DNA from: Polytrichum commune
Taxonomy: Eukaryota > Streptophyta > Polytrichopsida > Polytrichales > Polytrichaceae
Reading direction: 5' to 3'
DNA length: 64,000 bases
Assembly: GCA_950295325.1 (NCBI GenBank)
Contig: OX485804.1
Span: 69,166,033-69,230,032, forward strand
Shown: piece by piece, positions 1 to 11,175 of the stretch
Layout: each line of letters opens with the position of its first letter
Numbering within the stretch: position 1 is the first letter of the stretch
The notes under the pieces: model-generated
Told to the model about the DNA's origin: nothing
What the model saw: only the letters and a program-made list of their open reading frames with translations
The model's database searches: none
Made by a program: the position numbers and the translations under genes

Positions 1-99
1 AAAAAACAACCTTGTAGCTATTGAGTTTGTTTATTACTTTGTGCAAATTAGACCACTATTTGTGTGCAAACCTACCCCCATCAGAGGCTCAATTTGCTC

Positions 100-517
100 A
101 TTCTTAGACAACTCTTACCGAACAAGAACTAAGTCAAGCTGATTTGTGATAACTAACCCACATCATTCAATCTTTCTTTTGGTGAATTTTGAGACATCTC
201 TTTACCATAAAGAACCGAGTTTCCCTTATTTGTGCAAACTAACCTGCTGGTTCAATTTGTTGTTCAGTGAATTACGGGACATCTCTTGCTCTATAAATAA
301 TTGTGTCTCTTATTTGAGAAAACCAAATGCATTAATTCAACATGCTTTTTGGTGAACTTTGAGACATCTCTTTACTGCAGAATTACTGAGTTTTCCTGAC
401 TTGTGCAAACTAACCCACATCACTCAACATGCTTTTCAATGGAATCTAAGACATCTCTTTATTGTAGAACAACTCAATTGTCCCTTTTTTTCTTCTTCTG
501 ATTTGTGCAAACTTACC
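100..517. repeat. Tandem array of ~85-bp units (left part)
   Basis: Five diverged units are seen. The anchor GACATCTCTTT (or a close variant) begins at about 107, 193, 278, 363 and 450, giving spacings of 85-87 bp. Each unit also carries TTTGTGCAAACTAACC followed by a CATCA-type segment. The array is cut by the element at 518-1326 and resumes beyond it. Short open frames here are by-products of the repeat. Confidence 0.85.
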
Positions 518-542
518 AGCAATGAATGGGGAGAGCCAACCG

Positions 543-925
543 CTAGTTACAGATGAACAGGTTGATTTTGAGAAATAACCAGTTGAAGTTCAAGACTTCA
601 GGAGGATTACCCATCACTTTAGAGAAATTTAGAGAGTATACCTCAAATTAAGAAAGACAAACCAAAAGATGTGGAGATGTAATCGGTTGGACCCAAAAGC
701 ACTAGGATCTCAACCAATTACCAGTGTCCAGGGAAACTTCTGAGTATAATCAATGAAGATTCTAGTGTTGCCAAGACCAAAACTGGTTACATGTTGACAC
801 CTTTCGCTCTTTCTTTAGTAAATTTAGAAACACTCAGCAAATTACTCTCAATGGATCGGTACTTTTCCTGAAGTCCTGAATTTGAACCGGTTACTCCTCA
901 AAATCAACCTGTTCATCTGTAACTA
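543..925. repeat. Long imperfect hairpin (foldback arms)
   Basis: The left arm begins TAGTTACAGATGAACAGG and the right arm ends with its reverse complement, CCTGTTCATCTGTAACTA. The pairing continues inward for about 190 nt per arm to GTGTCCAGGG near 725, with roughly 10-25% mismatches and small gaps. One arm alone is the dispersed 'L-half' repeat found elsewhere in the window. Confidence 0.8.
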
Positions 926-1303
926 CACTAAATACAATAATTAGTGTCATATGGCATTTAGTGTAAATACGGTAATCTTTTGGATGGCACTTCTTATGAA
1001 TAAGTGAACAAATACTAGCATGAACGACGGATGAGTTCACCCATTAGCCAAAACCCAACCTCCTCTTGTCTGCAACTCGCGATGAAATACCGTCATGGGT
1101 AATTGAGATTTGGATCAAAAACCACTTGGTAAGTGACAGTAATTGCAACACTGTCAATCTATTATCCTCCAAAGAATTTACGAGTAATGACGATGAATAC
1201 TGTTGAGGTAACATTTAGTGTTGGTGACACTACACCGCAGTTTACAATTAGGATGAGCAAGACGATTAGAATTGCTGACACTGAAAATCATATATTAGTG
1301 TAG
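923..1303. mobile_element. 381-bp MITE-like segment, CTACACTAAAT ends
   Basis: The inverted ends are about 27 bp: CTACACTAAATACAATAATT at the left, matched on the other strand at the right by CTACACTAATATATGATTTT. The same segment occurs alone at 24115-24507 and 25973-26349. It is therefore either an independent MITE or a mobile sub-terminal module of the larger element. Confidence 0.7.
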
Positions 1304-1326
1304 CACCCGATTCTCCCCGGTGATTG

Positions 1327-1440
1327 AAACTAACCATCATCCATATGTTAACCCTCGTATATCTTCAATGCGGTTTTTCAGTGTCGGAATCCTGAGGCAT
1401 GTCTTTAATGTAGAATAACTGAGGATCGTTGTCAGAAAGT
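1327..1440. repeat. Resumption of the 85-bp tandem array
   Basis: After the insertion, array sequence returns: AAACTAACCATCATCC, then GCATGTCTTTAATGTAGAA near 1397, matching the unit core GACATCTCTTTAYTGYAGAA. This shows that the array predates the element. Confidence 0.65.
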
Positions 1441-1890
1441 ACTGCTCCCCAGTAGGCTCTTCTTGACCCTTTCACTGTTTGTAAGTACCCAGGAGCCTGG
1501 AGCTAGCTGCCCCTACAAAAGTTTTATGTCGCCAATACAGACGACCAGTTTTGCAGGCCTAGAGTAGATACATAGATACATAGATACATATACATATATA
1601 TTCGGCCTTCGCCAGCAAACAGATTGAAGCTTTCAAGTCTGTCTGGGAGTTTCGTCGTTTTATTCCACAATTCATTTATCTTTCCCATTGGACCCTGGTG
1701 ATGGACGAACACCGCCCATTGGATCGGGGCCAATCTACTCCTTTGTTCCTTTCTGAACACAAACATGGAAACAACAACATGGGACATGTGAACTGAGATT
1801 CGTTCAACAGAACCATCGAGCGTGCATTGCATGAACGAACGAACGAGGAGTACAAATTGTTTTAGATGATTGAAACGCACGAAGATTTCT
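1441..1890. other. Unassigned; short TAGATACA microsatellite
   Basis: No gene is recognised. An imperfect (TAGATACA)n/(TA)n tract lies at 1564-1602. A 123-codon open frame on the - strand reads across the microsatellite, has no recognisable motif, and is not called. Confidence 0.5.
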
Positions 1891-2300
1891 CGCATGTAAG
1901 GAGGTTTGTGGGTGTTGTTTGCTTAGGTTTCCATGTTCTGCGGTCACTCCTACCGATGATCGGATTTACTCAACGCAGCTTGTGTTGCATTATTAGTGAG
2001 TCTACAATGATGGAGTGTTTGAGCAAAAATCGGATTGAGAATCAAAGTTCCCTTGATTTAGTTATGGTTATGAGAAGTGCATGTTCGTTGATTTCTTTAG
2101 TTGTGTACATTGGTCCTCCCGATTGTGTTTGTTGTTTAGTGTGGAGTGGTTGATCAATTGTGAAGACATAGTCCACTTTCTTTTATGAAGTTTGTTCTTT
2201 GATCCTCACCTAACCACAACGAGTCAATCAAATATGGGGGTGCGGATCTTAAGAGACGTGACCAAATAACACCTACGTACCTTGCACATCATGGTGATAC
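1891..2300. repeat. Dispersed repeat R3, copy 1
   Basis: About 400 bp matches 50283-50640 and an interrupted copy at about 2990-3500. Shared landmarks are GTTTGTGGGTGTT, GTGTTGCATT, TAGTTATGGTTAT, GGTCCTCCC and ATGTTTGTTCTTTGATCCTCAC, in the same order. Identity is moderate by eye and no protein is recognised. Confidence 0.6.
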
Positions 2301-2329
2301 ACTTCTCTGAAGGCATGCATGTGGCCCTA

Positions 2330-2795
2330 TTGTGGGCACTTCCAATTTTGCAAACCATTGTGGCCGTTGGATCAGATCGGATCAAGTTGGGTCACAAATT
2401 GTTACATTGAGTTGATTTGCAAAATTATGATATTGTATGCATGTTGTTATTTTAGGTTTCAGAATCAGAATTGAGTTGCGAAAGTTATAAAAAGTCAAAG
2501 CAAAGATTCTTCTTCTCTTTAAGAGATCATGTAGTTCCATAGGTCCACCCAATCGTGTTAACAATTGAAGATTACGGCATGTGATACTATCGTGGACACT
2601 TGGACCAACTGTTCAAACATTTTTGGGTTGTGGGGATCATCTCATCTAGTTTGCAATATAGAGATTATGGATGTGTTCAATCTCAAATTCAAAAATTGAA
2701 GTTGATATGCAAAAGTTACAAAAGGTCAAGTGAAGAGTGTCTTTCTCTTCTAAGTAATTACATGGACCCAATCAATTTTGTTCACAATTGAACTT
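2330..2795. repeat. Two-copy tandem repeat, ~257 bp
   Basis: Two diverged units begin near 2333 (GTGGGCACTTCC) and 2590 (GTGGACACTTGG). Both contain ATGCAAAAGTTAYAAAAAGTC-type and CTTCTCTTYAAG segments. A third related copy lies at about 51776-52000, where it follows another dispersed repeat. Confidence 0.55.
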
Positions 2796-2989
2796 AGAAA
2801 GGTGTCTATATTGATATACACATAGTCTAATCTCATTGTAACACAACTTAAATCTTTTTGGTGTTCATTCTTAACTTCAAGCCTTGCCACCTACCTTTCA
2901 AATATAGGTGTTCATTTAAGAAGGGTGACCACATAAACCTCAAGGTGTGCAAGTGTTCATTCAATTTGTTTTTCTTGCTCTCTATCTTC

Positions 2990-3500
2990 TATTTATCAGA
3001 TTTTTATGCCTTCAAGTTTGTGATGCACTAACAAATCAATGATGAAACATGACCAAATACCATATTAGATATTGGGTGTCTCTTAACCTAGTCACGGTCA
3101 TCAGAAGCGCACGATGATTGTTGTTGCTTCCATTATTGAATACATAAGCCCTCCTATATACTACAACAAAACGCATGTTTTATGACTACAATTTATGATT
3201 GAACTCAATCATATTTTGGGATTTATGACTGAGTGCAATCATAAATTATAGTCATAAAACATGTGTTTTGTTGTAGTGCTAATTAATTGTGCTCATTATT
3301 AAGTGTGGAATAGTTATCAAAAATCTGAAGATGTAGTCCAACCGTTTTTGAACATGTGGCTTTAAGGTGTTTGTTCTTTGACCCTCACCTAATCATGCAC
3401 CGTTCAAGTATTAAGAGTCCGGTTAAGAAAAAAAGAACAAGTATCCAAATAACGCCTACCCACATACACCTTAGTCTTGTAATCTGCACCCTACGCATGT
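2990..3500. repeat. Dispersed repeat R3, interrupted copy
   Basis: This matches the R3 copies at 1891 and 50283 on both sides of a 120-bp insertion (3159-3278). The left flank reads CATAAGCCCTCC and the right TGCTCATTATTAAGTGTGG; in the 50-kb copy the corresponding parts (CATAAGTCCTCCC and TTCATTATTGAGTG) are nearly contiguous. Confidence 0.65.
3159..3278. mobile_element. 120-bp CACTA-type mini-element (near-perfect hairpin)
   Basis: The ends are TACTACAACAAAACGCATG and, reverse-complemented, CACTACAACAAAACACATG. The arms fold almost fully around a short centre. The CACTACAACAAAA terminus is typical of short non-autonomous CACTA (En/Spm) elements, which make 3-bp duplications. The flanks here are ATA and CTA, an imperfect match. 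The insertion interrupts an R3 repeat copy. Confidence 0.75.
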
Positions 3501-3692
3501 CTCTCCATTTTTTATTTTTTATTTTATTTTATTTTATTTTTGGTCCTTGCTGAGTCTTGTCCGCAACCTTCGATTATCGGGCAGTTGTTCCTTTTGTAAG
3601 GAATTTCCTTCAGTAGAGTCCAACAAAAACCGACCAAGTCTACATTTGAAAATAATTTCCGGCTGTTTTTAGTGCGAGTCGGGTACGGGGTT
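3501..3692. other. Unassigned spacer
   Basis: A T-rich tract (TTTTATTTTATTTT) is followed by unremarkable sequence. No gene is seen. Confidence 0.5.
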
Positions 3693-3782
3693 CAATGAAC
3701 GGGGAGAAACCGGGCGCTACACTAGAGATATTGTATTTAGTGTCACCAATTCTATTTGTCTTTGCTCAATATTACTGAGGGT
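3693..3782. repeat. MULE-family end fragment (R-end, reversed)
   Basis: It begins CAATGAACGGGGAGAAACCG, then CGCTACACTAG and TTTAGTGTCACCAATTCTA. This is the same terminus as the right end of 518-1326, read inward. It stops abruptly next to the inverted-repeat element at 3783. Confidence 0.7.
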
Positions 3783-4272
3783 CACTTCACACACGAGCCA
3801 AGAGCCGTGACCATGAAATTGTGAGAGCCCAAAAGAAAGTGTCCAAAGGCCGTCCCAACACACCTCCGAAATCATGTAGTGTGGTCACGGACCTTCAAGT
3901 GTAGTGTGAAGTCATATGTGACTGGGTCCTCAACCAAATGCTATTTCAATGAATGTCTATTCATGTGGTTCTCATGCATACTAAAATAGAATAAACCAAC
4001 GGTTGTGAGCGTTTGGAGTGCCATGGTCTCCTGGTTTTGTGTTAGACCTACCTCCAAGAGGTGGTTTTTGAAAATAATCCAAGTGACCATGAAACATGAT
4101 TCATTCGATGCCATGTAGGAATCCATGTAGATTTTACATCCATCTTGCATTCACATATTCCGTTGTTCCCTCAAGCATAGTGTGAAGCGAACTTGGACCG
4201 GCTCTTCTTTTTCCACCAATGAGAGTGCTTGAAGTATACTGGTCACGGGCTCTCAGTCTCGTGTGTAAAGTG
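3783..4272. mobile_element. 490-bp TIR element (CACTTCACACACGAG ends)
   Basis: The left end is CACTTCACACACGAG...AGAGCCGTGACCA. The right end, reverse-complemented, is CACTTTACACACGAG...AGAGCCCGTGACCA, so the inverted repeat is about 30 bp. No coding capacity and no clear target duplication are visible. The superfamily is unassigned. Confidence 0.65.
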
Positions 4273-4689
4273 GGCTTGATCTGAAGTGCATGATGGTTTT
4301 CTTTTGAATATGTACATCCTTGGATATGTCATATGTACCTATTTGTTAGAATTTCATTCTTTGATCATGGGTTGTGATAGGTACACTCACCTTAATCTCA
4401 ATGATCCTTTTTATTTTAATAATTATGAGTTGGATGTCTAATAAATTTGTAGGGACTCTACTAGCAAATAATTCCGTGGCAATCATCTTGCATCACTAGA
4501 AGAAATACAAAAATCTTTCACTGTGGTAGATTTGCATATTTTACAGTCACGTAGGACAATCTTCTAATGAGGTGGGTTAATTACTCAAATTTCAGATGCT
4601 TGTAGTGGGAGAACACCATAGGAAGGCCATTGTTTCTAGTTCCATGACAATGTTACAATACATAACACATGGTTGGAATTAAAACTATG
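4273..4689. other. Unassigned spacer
   Basis: AT-rich, with no gene or clear repeat recognised. Confidence 0.5.
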
Positions 4690-5770
4690 TAAGTAAGGTA
4701 AATTGTGCTTAAATCAAAACCCTAAACTCTTGCACTATAAGTACATTTTGATCTTTAGAATGTACACTATCTTAACACCAAGCTCATATGTTGGTTTGGA
4801 CAAATAAATCATTGAATTGTTATGATATTGCATAGGGATTTCAAATACGGCATGCTTTGGTGGGTTGGAATCCCCTTTCAATTGTTAAAGAGAAACATAT
4901 CGAACCTTATACTCAATGCTCGAAGTGAGGATTCTAGTAGCATTTACCTTGTAAACTTGGTAGGCTCATATTTGGATTGGTGATGGTTGAGACCCTTTGT
5001 ATTATACGTACATATTCGTCTTTAGAATGTCCACCACCTTAATATCATGCCTGCTCATGTGTTGGTTTGGACAAATGAAACAAAAGAATTGTTGTAGCTT
5101 TTGGATACGGAATTCAAATAAGACATTCTTTGGTGCATTCGAAATCCCTTTCAATTGCTAAAGAGAAACGTCTCGATCCTTATACTCAACGCTTAAAGTG
5201 GCGGTTTTAGTACCACCTACCTTGTAGACTTGGCAAGCTCAAATTTGGAATGGAGGTGGTTGAGACTCTTTTGTACTATAATTACATACCGATCTTTAGA
5301 ATGTCCACCACCTTTAATACGTTTAAGAATCTTAAACATACTTTGGCATGTTAGAACTCCCTTTCAACTGCTAAAGAGAAACAAAGTCTATAACCTTATA
5401 CTCAACGCTTAAAATGAGGGTTTTAGTACCATTTTGCATGATAAGAGGCACACTCGGATCTGGATTGGCGGGTGTTGAGACTTTCGCTTTATAACTACAC
5501 ACTCATGTTCAGAATGTCCGCCACCTTAACACCAAACTCATGTGGTTGGATTGGACCAAGAATACAAAGAAACCTTATAACTTTTGCGTACGAAACCCGA
5601 ATAAGACATACATTGGTGCATTGGAACTCCCTTTCAGCTGCTTACGAGAAACGACACCTAAAACCCTACACACAGTCAGCGCTTTCAAGCGAGGGTTTTA
5701 GTACGTACCATCTACGATTTTAACGTTAATTATAAGAGGCAGGCTCGCATCTGGACTGGTGGTGAGACAA
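4690..5770. repeat. Four-copy tandem array, ~213-274 bp units
   Basis: The anchor AGAATGTCCACCACCTT (or a variant) occurs at about 4757, 5024, 5298 and 5511. Each unit also carries CCCTTTCAATTGCTAAAGAG and CCTTATACTCAACGCT, then GGTTTTAGTACCA. Copies are diverged and differ by indels. Small open frames over the array are not genes. Confidence 0.75.
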
Positions 5771-6017
5771 GGCAAGTGGTCCATGAGGGCCACTGCACTT
5801 TGAATGTGTCCAGGGTCGCTAATTTTGAAGCTCACGTAGTATCGATCGTACATACCTTTGTAAGACGAGAGACAGCAGGGAGTGGCAGCAGCTTTTGAAA
5901 AGGCTCGCCCCTTTTGAAGCACCTTCAGTGATTGCGGCAACCTGTTCGAAAAATCTGTCGCTCATGTTGTAATTTTACACCACTAGACCTATCTGGACAT
6001 AAGAGTGTTGCAATTAC

Positions 6018-6262
6018 CAATGAACAGGAAGGGAATCGAGCGCTAGTTACAGATGCACCGGTTGGGATTGAGGAACATCCAGCTCCTATTTCCAATTCAA
6101 AACTTCAGGAAAAAGTGTGGATCCATTAAGAGGAATTGATTAACAAGAGGTTTCTCCAACTTAACAGAGAAATGCCGAAAGATGTCACCATGTAACCGGT
6201 TGGTCTCACAAACAACTTGGATCTCGATCGATGATGCCCAAAAATCTACCCAGACACTGGTA
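6018..6262. repeat. MULE-family L-half fragment
   Basis: It starts CAATGAACAGGAAGGGAATC and CGCTAGTTACAGATG, then follows the hairpin-arm sequence (CATGTAACCGGTTGG, GATGCCCAAAAATCT, CAGACACTGG). This is one arm only, so no hairpin forms. Confidence 0.7.
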
Positions 6263-6369
6263 ATTTACAATACTTTGGTGGTAGAATTGGGGGTTTTTCC
6301 AATGACAGAGGGCCTGTGCTATGAGACACACACACACTAGAAGGTAAGGAAAAGGTGCCTAATTCGGTT

Positions 6370-6690
6370 ACTCGTCTTAATCGGACACTTATATTTGAGT
6401 TGTTTGTGGTTAGGTGTCGCTTCAAAAACGGATACCAAAAACATATGTGTTTCAAAGAGATTTCTAGTCTACATGTTCGAAATAGGATAAACGATTTTAG
6501 ATTCAGTAGTTAACGTAATTGGGGGGGGGGGCTTATGTGACAGTTCGATGAGCACGTGAATCTTCACTTCAATGATAATGAATAAGATATTCATATGAGC
6601 TCTAAAGGATTACGAGGAAAGCGGCTACGACCTCGATCTAGATTTGCTAATCATTTCGTACTAATCGTGTGTTTCATACTCTTATGAGAA
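6370..6690. repeat. Dispersed repeat G, copy 1 (with G11 run)
   Basis: It shares GTGGTTAGGTGT, TGAGCACGTGAATCTTCA, TCATATGAGCTC and GATTTGCTAATCATTTCGTACT with 10910-11175 and, in reverse, 13797-14080. A run of 11 G lies at 6521-6531. Confidence 0.6.
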
Positions 6691-9180
6691 GTGGACTAGT
6701 AGTCGGAAAAAGTAGCCATTTAAGACCTATCTACCTTAGGCATATGGTATACTCAAAAAGCAACATTGTGTACCACAATTATACATTTGGGTTACACTAT
6801 CATGGCGGTAGGTTTGGGGAATTTCCAATGTCGGAGTACATTGTGCTACGAGACACATGATGAGGTGGGCAATACCCAAAACCAACACATCACCTAAAAT
6901 CAACACTACATACTTTCATACATTTGAGAGCTCCACAATGCATGAATATGGTAATATAGTGTTGGATATGGATATATGTACCTTATGTTTTTTGTACTTC
7001 AATGTTGGTTCATGCTAGAGCAAACATTGCATGGATAAACAACGCCAATCCATTTCCTTACACACAACATTCATGGACCCCGCAGTAGATTCGAGAATAA
7101 AGCCTCCGGATGTCGGAATCCCAATGCTTCAGACCAAACATGAAGTCGGGGTAGCTAAACACAACTCATCAGCCGAGTAATGTTATGCAAGGGTCACCTA
7201 GTGTTAAAATTTACTTTATTATGACCACTAGATGGTGTCCAAATCTTCCACACTCTACTTGTGTTCTTATCCACTTGGCCATGTTCTTTATAGTATTCAA
7301 TGTCACGTATATTCAGTACAAAGTGCTACACTAAACTATTATGCAACATGCCAAATGTCACTTGCGCTTCTTGTCAACACAAGTGGTTTTTGGAACCGAA
7401 TGGCTCTCTTACATTTTAAAATTTAGAGTTGGAGTTTTCTTTTGAGGTGAAAATTGACATGTTTCAAGATGTGGAGACCTCTCTATGTTTATCTCATCAA
7501 TAATAATATATCTTTTGGATTGATAATATTTACTATTTACAAAAAAATGATAACCAAGATATACATTGTTTTTAATTGGTCCCAAATATACAACTAGAGT
7601 TGGTGCAACCTCCAAAGTTCTTGTTGAACCAGTTTAACTTCAATAATTCTTATGACGCTCGTTGGAAACATCTTGACAGATCCACATATTGGTATATGTT
7701 TCAATAGGATAAGTGACATTATTGGGTTGTTGATACTAAATACCATGTATAAATAATAATGTAGGTACAGGTTGATGTTTCACATGTTGAATTGTAAGTC
7801 CATATGTTGATGAAGTTTGTAAAGAACTAGGATCCGCATCTTGATAATCGGATTAAAGAAAACCATGTATCTTTCAATAAAGGTGGGTTTCAACCCACCA
7901 TCATAACATGCACTAGTGACCATTGTTTGTTTGCATTCTAAACCTAGCCGATACTAACAATATATTGTTCATTGTGAACTATTTACGACGTTGTTAATGG
8001 CATCCAAACATTGTGCATTGTTGGTGTAGTGTTTACAAAAAAAAATTACATATTTTTCTTATTTCACTGCACTTTAAAAAACACTTAAATATTAAGTACG
8101 TTATTCATAGGTGTCCTTGAACCTCCCATGGATGCAAATCTTGAGGGGGTGCATCCTTCATTGAAAGCATATGTCACGTGCGTTCATTACCTTCAATTAA
8201 TACCCTTATATATTTTTTTTTGGGTTGGACCAAACAAGGACATACATGCAAAGTTAGAGCTAAGAAATACCTTGATGTATGTGTACCACAAAATGATAAA
8301 ATAAACAAGTCATAGGATACCACATGTGTATGAGAGAATTTTGTTTTTGCAAAAGTAGGCCTCCAATAAACTTCAGTTTTTCTTAATGATATCATAGAGG
8401 ACTCTTCCATCCATTGGATGTAACCCGTACTAAATGGTTTTTACCATGAATATCATTGTAGACAACACATTTACCATTATCAACTCCACCATGATCAACA
8501 CTTATTCTAGAAATACCCCCCCCCCCTACAACCACCACCTCGAAATCAAACCCTAAACCTAGGGTGTTGAGTTTGTGATAGATGATGACATTGGATAAAT
8601 TATTCATAAACTAGATGCAATATGAGGATATTAGATGACTATATGAAGAGAACACCTAGCCCTAAAGTATATTCTATAAACCCTCGGGGGGGGGGGGATC
8701 GTCATTGGTTGGAGTAGCAATATACGTGCAAACAAATGATAGGGTATTTTAAAAACATGGGGGCTAAAAATTATAAATGGACTTAAGAGTAATATAGGGT
8801 ATAAAAAATGGCACTGGACATCTTTAAAGTACTATAGGGTATGGAATAATAGGTAATTTGGAATTATAAGTAATGCAAGCCATTTTTCTATTAACCCAAA
8901 GTAGAAATTTACATAATGATAGCATGTGAAAAAAATAAGAGAATTGAAAGTAATACCCCCCCTATAAAATAGTGGTTGTTCGCACCTATATCCTTAACTT
9001 TTTAACACACTGCCCCCCTGAGTATAAACCATACTCACTTTCAATACCCATACTGTGCACCCACAATGTACTAGTACAAGATGGAGTTCCAATGTACCCC
9101 CCGCGGATGAAAAATAAAAACTTTAATATGTTGATCGTCAGTTTCATAAGATAGATGTACCTTATTCAGGATATGATCAC
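6691..9180. other. Unassigned AT-rich spacer with G/C runs
   Basis: No gene is recognised. Homopolymer runs are C11 at 8516-8526, G12 at 8686-8697 and C7 at 8956-8962. Open frames are short and lack motifs. Confidence 0.5.
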
Positions 9181-9310
9181 AACTTACACCCACATTTAAG
9201 TGGTGTATGGTTGAGTGTGAAATCTAATAACAGACACCAAAAAGGCACGTGCTGAAAAGAGATTGGACTACGTGCTCAAAAATTTGTTAACCATTCTCGA
9301 ACACAATGTA
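9181..9310. repeat. Dispersed repeat G, partial copy
   Basis: It contains GACACCAAAAAGGCACGTGC, GAGATTGGACTACGTGCTC and TTGTTAACCATTC, matching 10930-11020. Confidence 0.5.
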
Positions 9311-10900
9311 CTCCAAGCCCCTTTAGACCTATAAGGGTTAAGCTCGCCACATATATATATACACCTAGCACAAAGGTCCAATTGGCAATTGGTAGAGTTT
9401 GATGAGTTAATTTCCCCATAAGTGCTTGAGTGTGTAAGGATAAGGGTTCTACATGTTGCTTCCAACTTATGGAACTACACACAAAGTGCTCCACGTGTTT
9501 CATTGGTCGAATGTCCCATTAAGTACGGAGTATACTATCATGTCTCGAAACCAAACTCGCAAGTCTAGTAGTGGGGTCACTTTGTAACCGACATTTGGTA
9601 TGTGCATGTGGTCTTCCGAGGATATTTTGTGGCAAGGTCTTGTGGCAAGGTTGCCATCTTAATCATGAGGTGACCGCCCTAATCTTCCATAACATAGACT
9701 TGGGGGGAGTCACTCCCTCTTATATTAATGCATACACGTGTGCTTAAGACCTATTTATCAGGGGGTTATTTACTTTGCAGAAAAGATTATAAGGTATGAT
9801 TTTTTCAATATAAAAGTAAATGCTTGTATTTTAATACACCCTATCAAATATTATATTTTATGGGGAAATCATTTTAAATTACCCTATTTTATTTATATTG
9901 CCAAAGAAAATTGGAAAGAAGATTGCAATTTAAACAACGCGTTGAAATTTTCCCTCCCGCCATGTAGGTAGAGAACATTAACTCCACATTGGATACGTTG
10001 GTTTAGTGTCGTTCAAGCCAGCCAGCCTACGAAGTCATCCATCCATCCACTAGCACAGACCCTACCCTAGACCCTAGACCCCTAGTAATTGTTTCCATGT
10101 TATTTTCCATGTACTGGTTACATAAAAGAGGCCATTATATGTGATGTTATTTTACATGTAAATGTGTCTCATTATTTTAGAACCCCCTATATTATATGTA
10201 CGTTTTTTTTGCAAAATTTATCCACAATGAATATATTAGACCCTATTTTGTTTATCTCACGTTGTTTCTTCAATTTTCACTAGTGACCCCCCCCCCCCCC
10301 GAGAACACAGACATTGAAGTATTCTATATACGCATGCAATATGATTATAAAAAATTGGTAGTTGGTATTATACTCAAATTATAGAGTTTTCAATGGTTTT
10401 CCATCTATAGATTTGTGCATGTTATTTATCAAGTTGTGAATAGGAATTAAACACATGATTTTTTCATTCATCCAATATCGGTATTCATTGTGCAATCCGT
10501 CATGTGTATGAAGTATTGATTGAACTTGTCACATATATCATGGAGTTTGTACTAGTAAATCTGTATAAAGAAAGTTGCATATTCCTATTCATATGAACTC
10601 ATGCATCCATTTTTCAATTTCTTTTTATTGTATTCATGATGTTCAATATTATTGCGAAGCAGCTAGAATAATTTTGTTGTCATGTGTAACATCCAGTGTG
10701 AGCAAATGTAGGTATGGAATTGAAGAAGAAGTATTTAGCATTGCGAATATTTCTACATTTTATATTCTAAATAATGACACTTTTTTTCAAGGGGGTGGTG
10801 GGGGCCACTAACAAATTTTATAATATCATATGAAAACAACAATAATGTTTAAATACAATAACAATAAAGTAGACGTTCTTTCCAAGACAACAATATTGCA
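9311..10900. other. Unassigned AT-rich spacer with C14 run
   Basis: No gene is recognised. A run of 14 C lies at 10287-10300. Confidence 0.5.
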
Positions 10901-11175
10901 CTTTGGACATCTATAATTGAGTGGGATGTGGTTAGGTGTGGATCTATGAATGGACACCAAAAAGAGATGTATTCAAAAGACATTGGATTATGGGCTCAGA
11001 CTATGTTAGCCATTCCAGGCTTAGTAATCAACATGAGGGGGAAACTTATATGACCATCTAATGAGCACGAGAATCTTGATTCTAATTATGAAGAAGATAC
11101 TAATATGAGCTTTGAAAAGTTGAGAGGCAAATGGCTACATGCACAATTTGGATTTGCTAATCATCTTGCACTAGA
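10901..11175. repeat. Dispersed repeat G, copy 2
   Basis: It shares GTGGTTAGGTGTGGATC, GACACCAAAAAGAGATGT, TGAGCACGAGAATCTTGA and GGATTTGCTAATCATCTTGC with the copies at 6370 and 13797 (reverse). Confidence 0.6.

Larger units (their letters stand above)
518..1326. mobile_element. MULE-like non-autonomous element, 9-bp TSD
   Basis: An 809-bp insertion splits the 85-bp array. It is flanked by AAACTTACC (509-517) and AAACTAACC (1327-1335), a 9-bp duplication with one mismatch; intact array units also read AAACTAACC. The ends are inverted: the left contains CAATGAATGGGGAGA and the right, reverse-complemented, CAATCACCGGGGAGA. A 9-bp duplication suits Mutator-like elements, so the superfamily is an inference. 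Inside are a long hairpin (543-925) and a segment with its own inverted ends (923-1303). No transposase is present. Halves of this family recur at 3693, 6018, 21425, 25425, 58049 and 60909. Confidence 0.75.

Noticed and set aside
100-517. Evenly spaced repeats considered as a CRISPR-like array
   Set aside because: The whole unit is repeated, not short repeats with unique spacers, copies are diverged, and the context is a plant nuclear genome.
146-556. Pair of adjacent short frames resembling repeated peptides (LCKLT, RHLF)
   Set aside because: The repeated peptide phrases come from the 85-bp tandem DNA repeat, not from a protein repeat family.
1524-1895. 123-codon frame on the - strand
   Set aside because: It includes the TACATA microsatellite as Met-Tyr repeats and shows no conserved motif.
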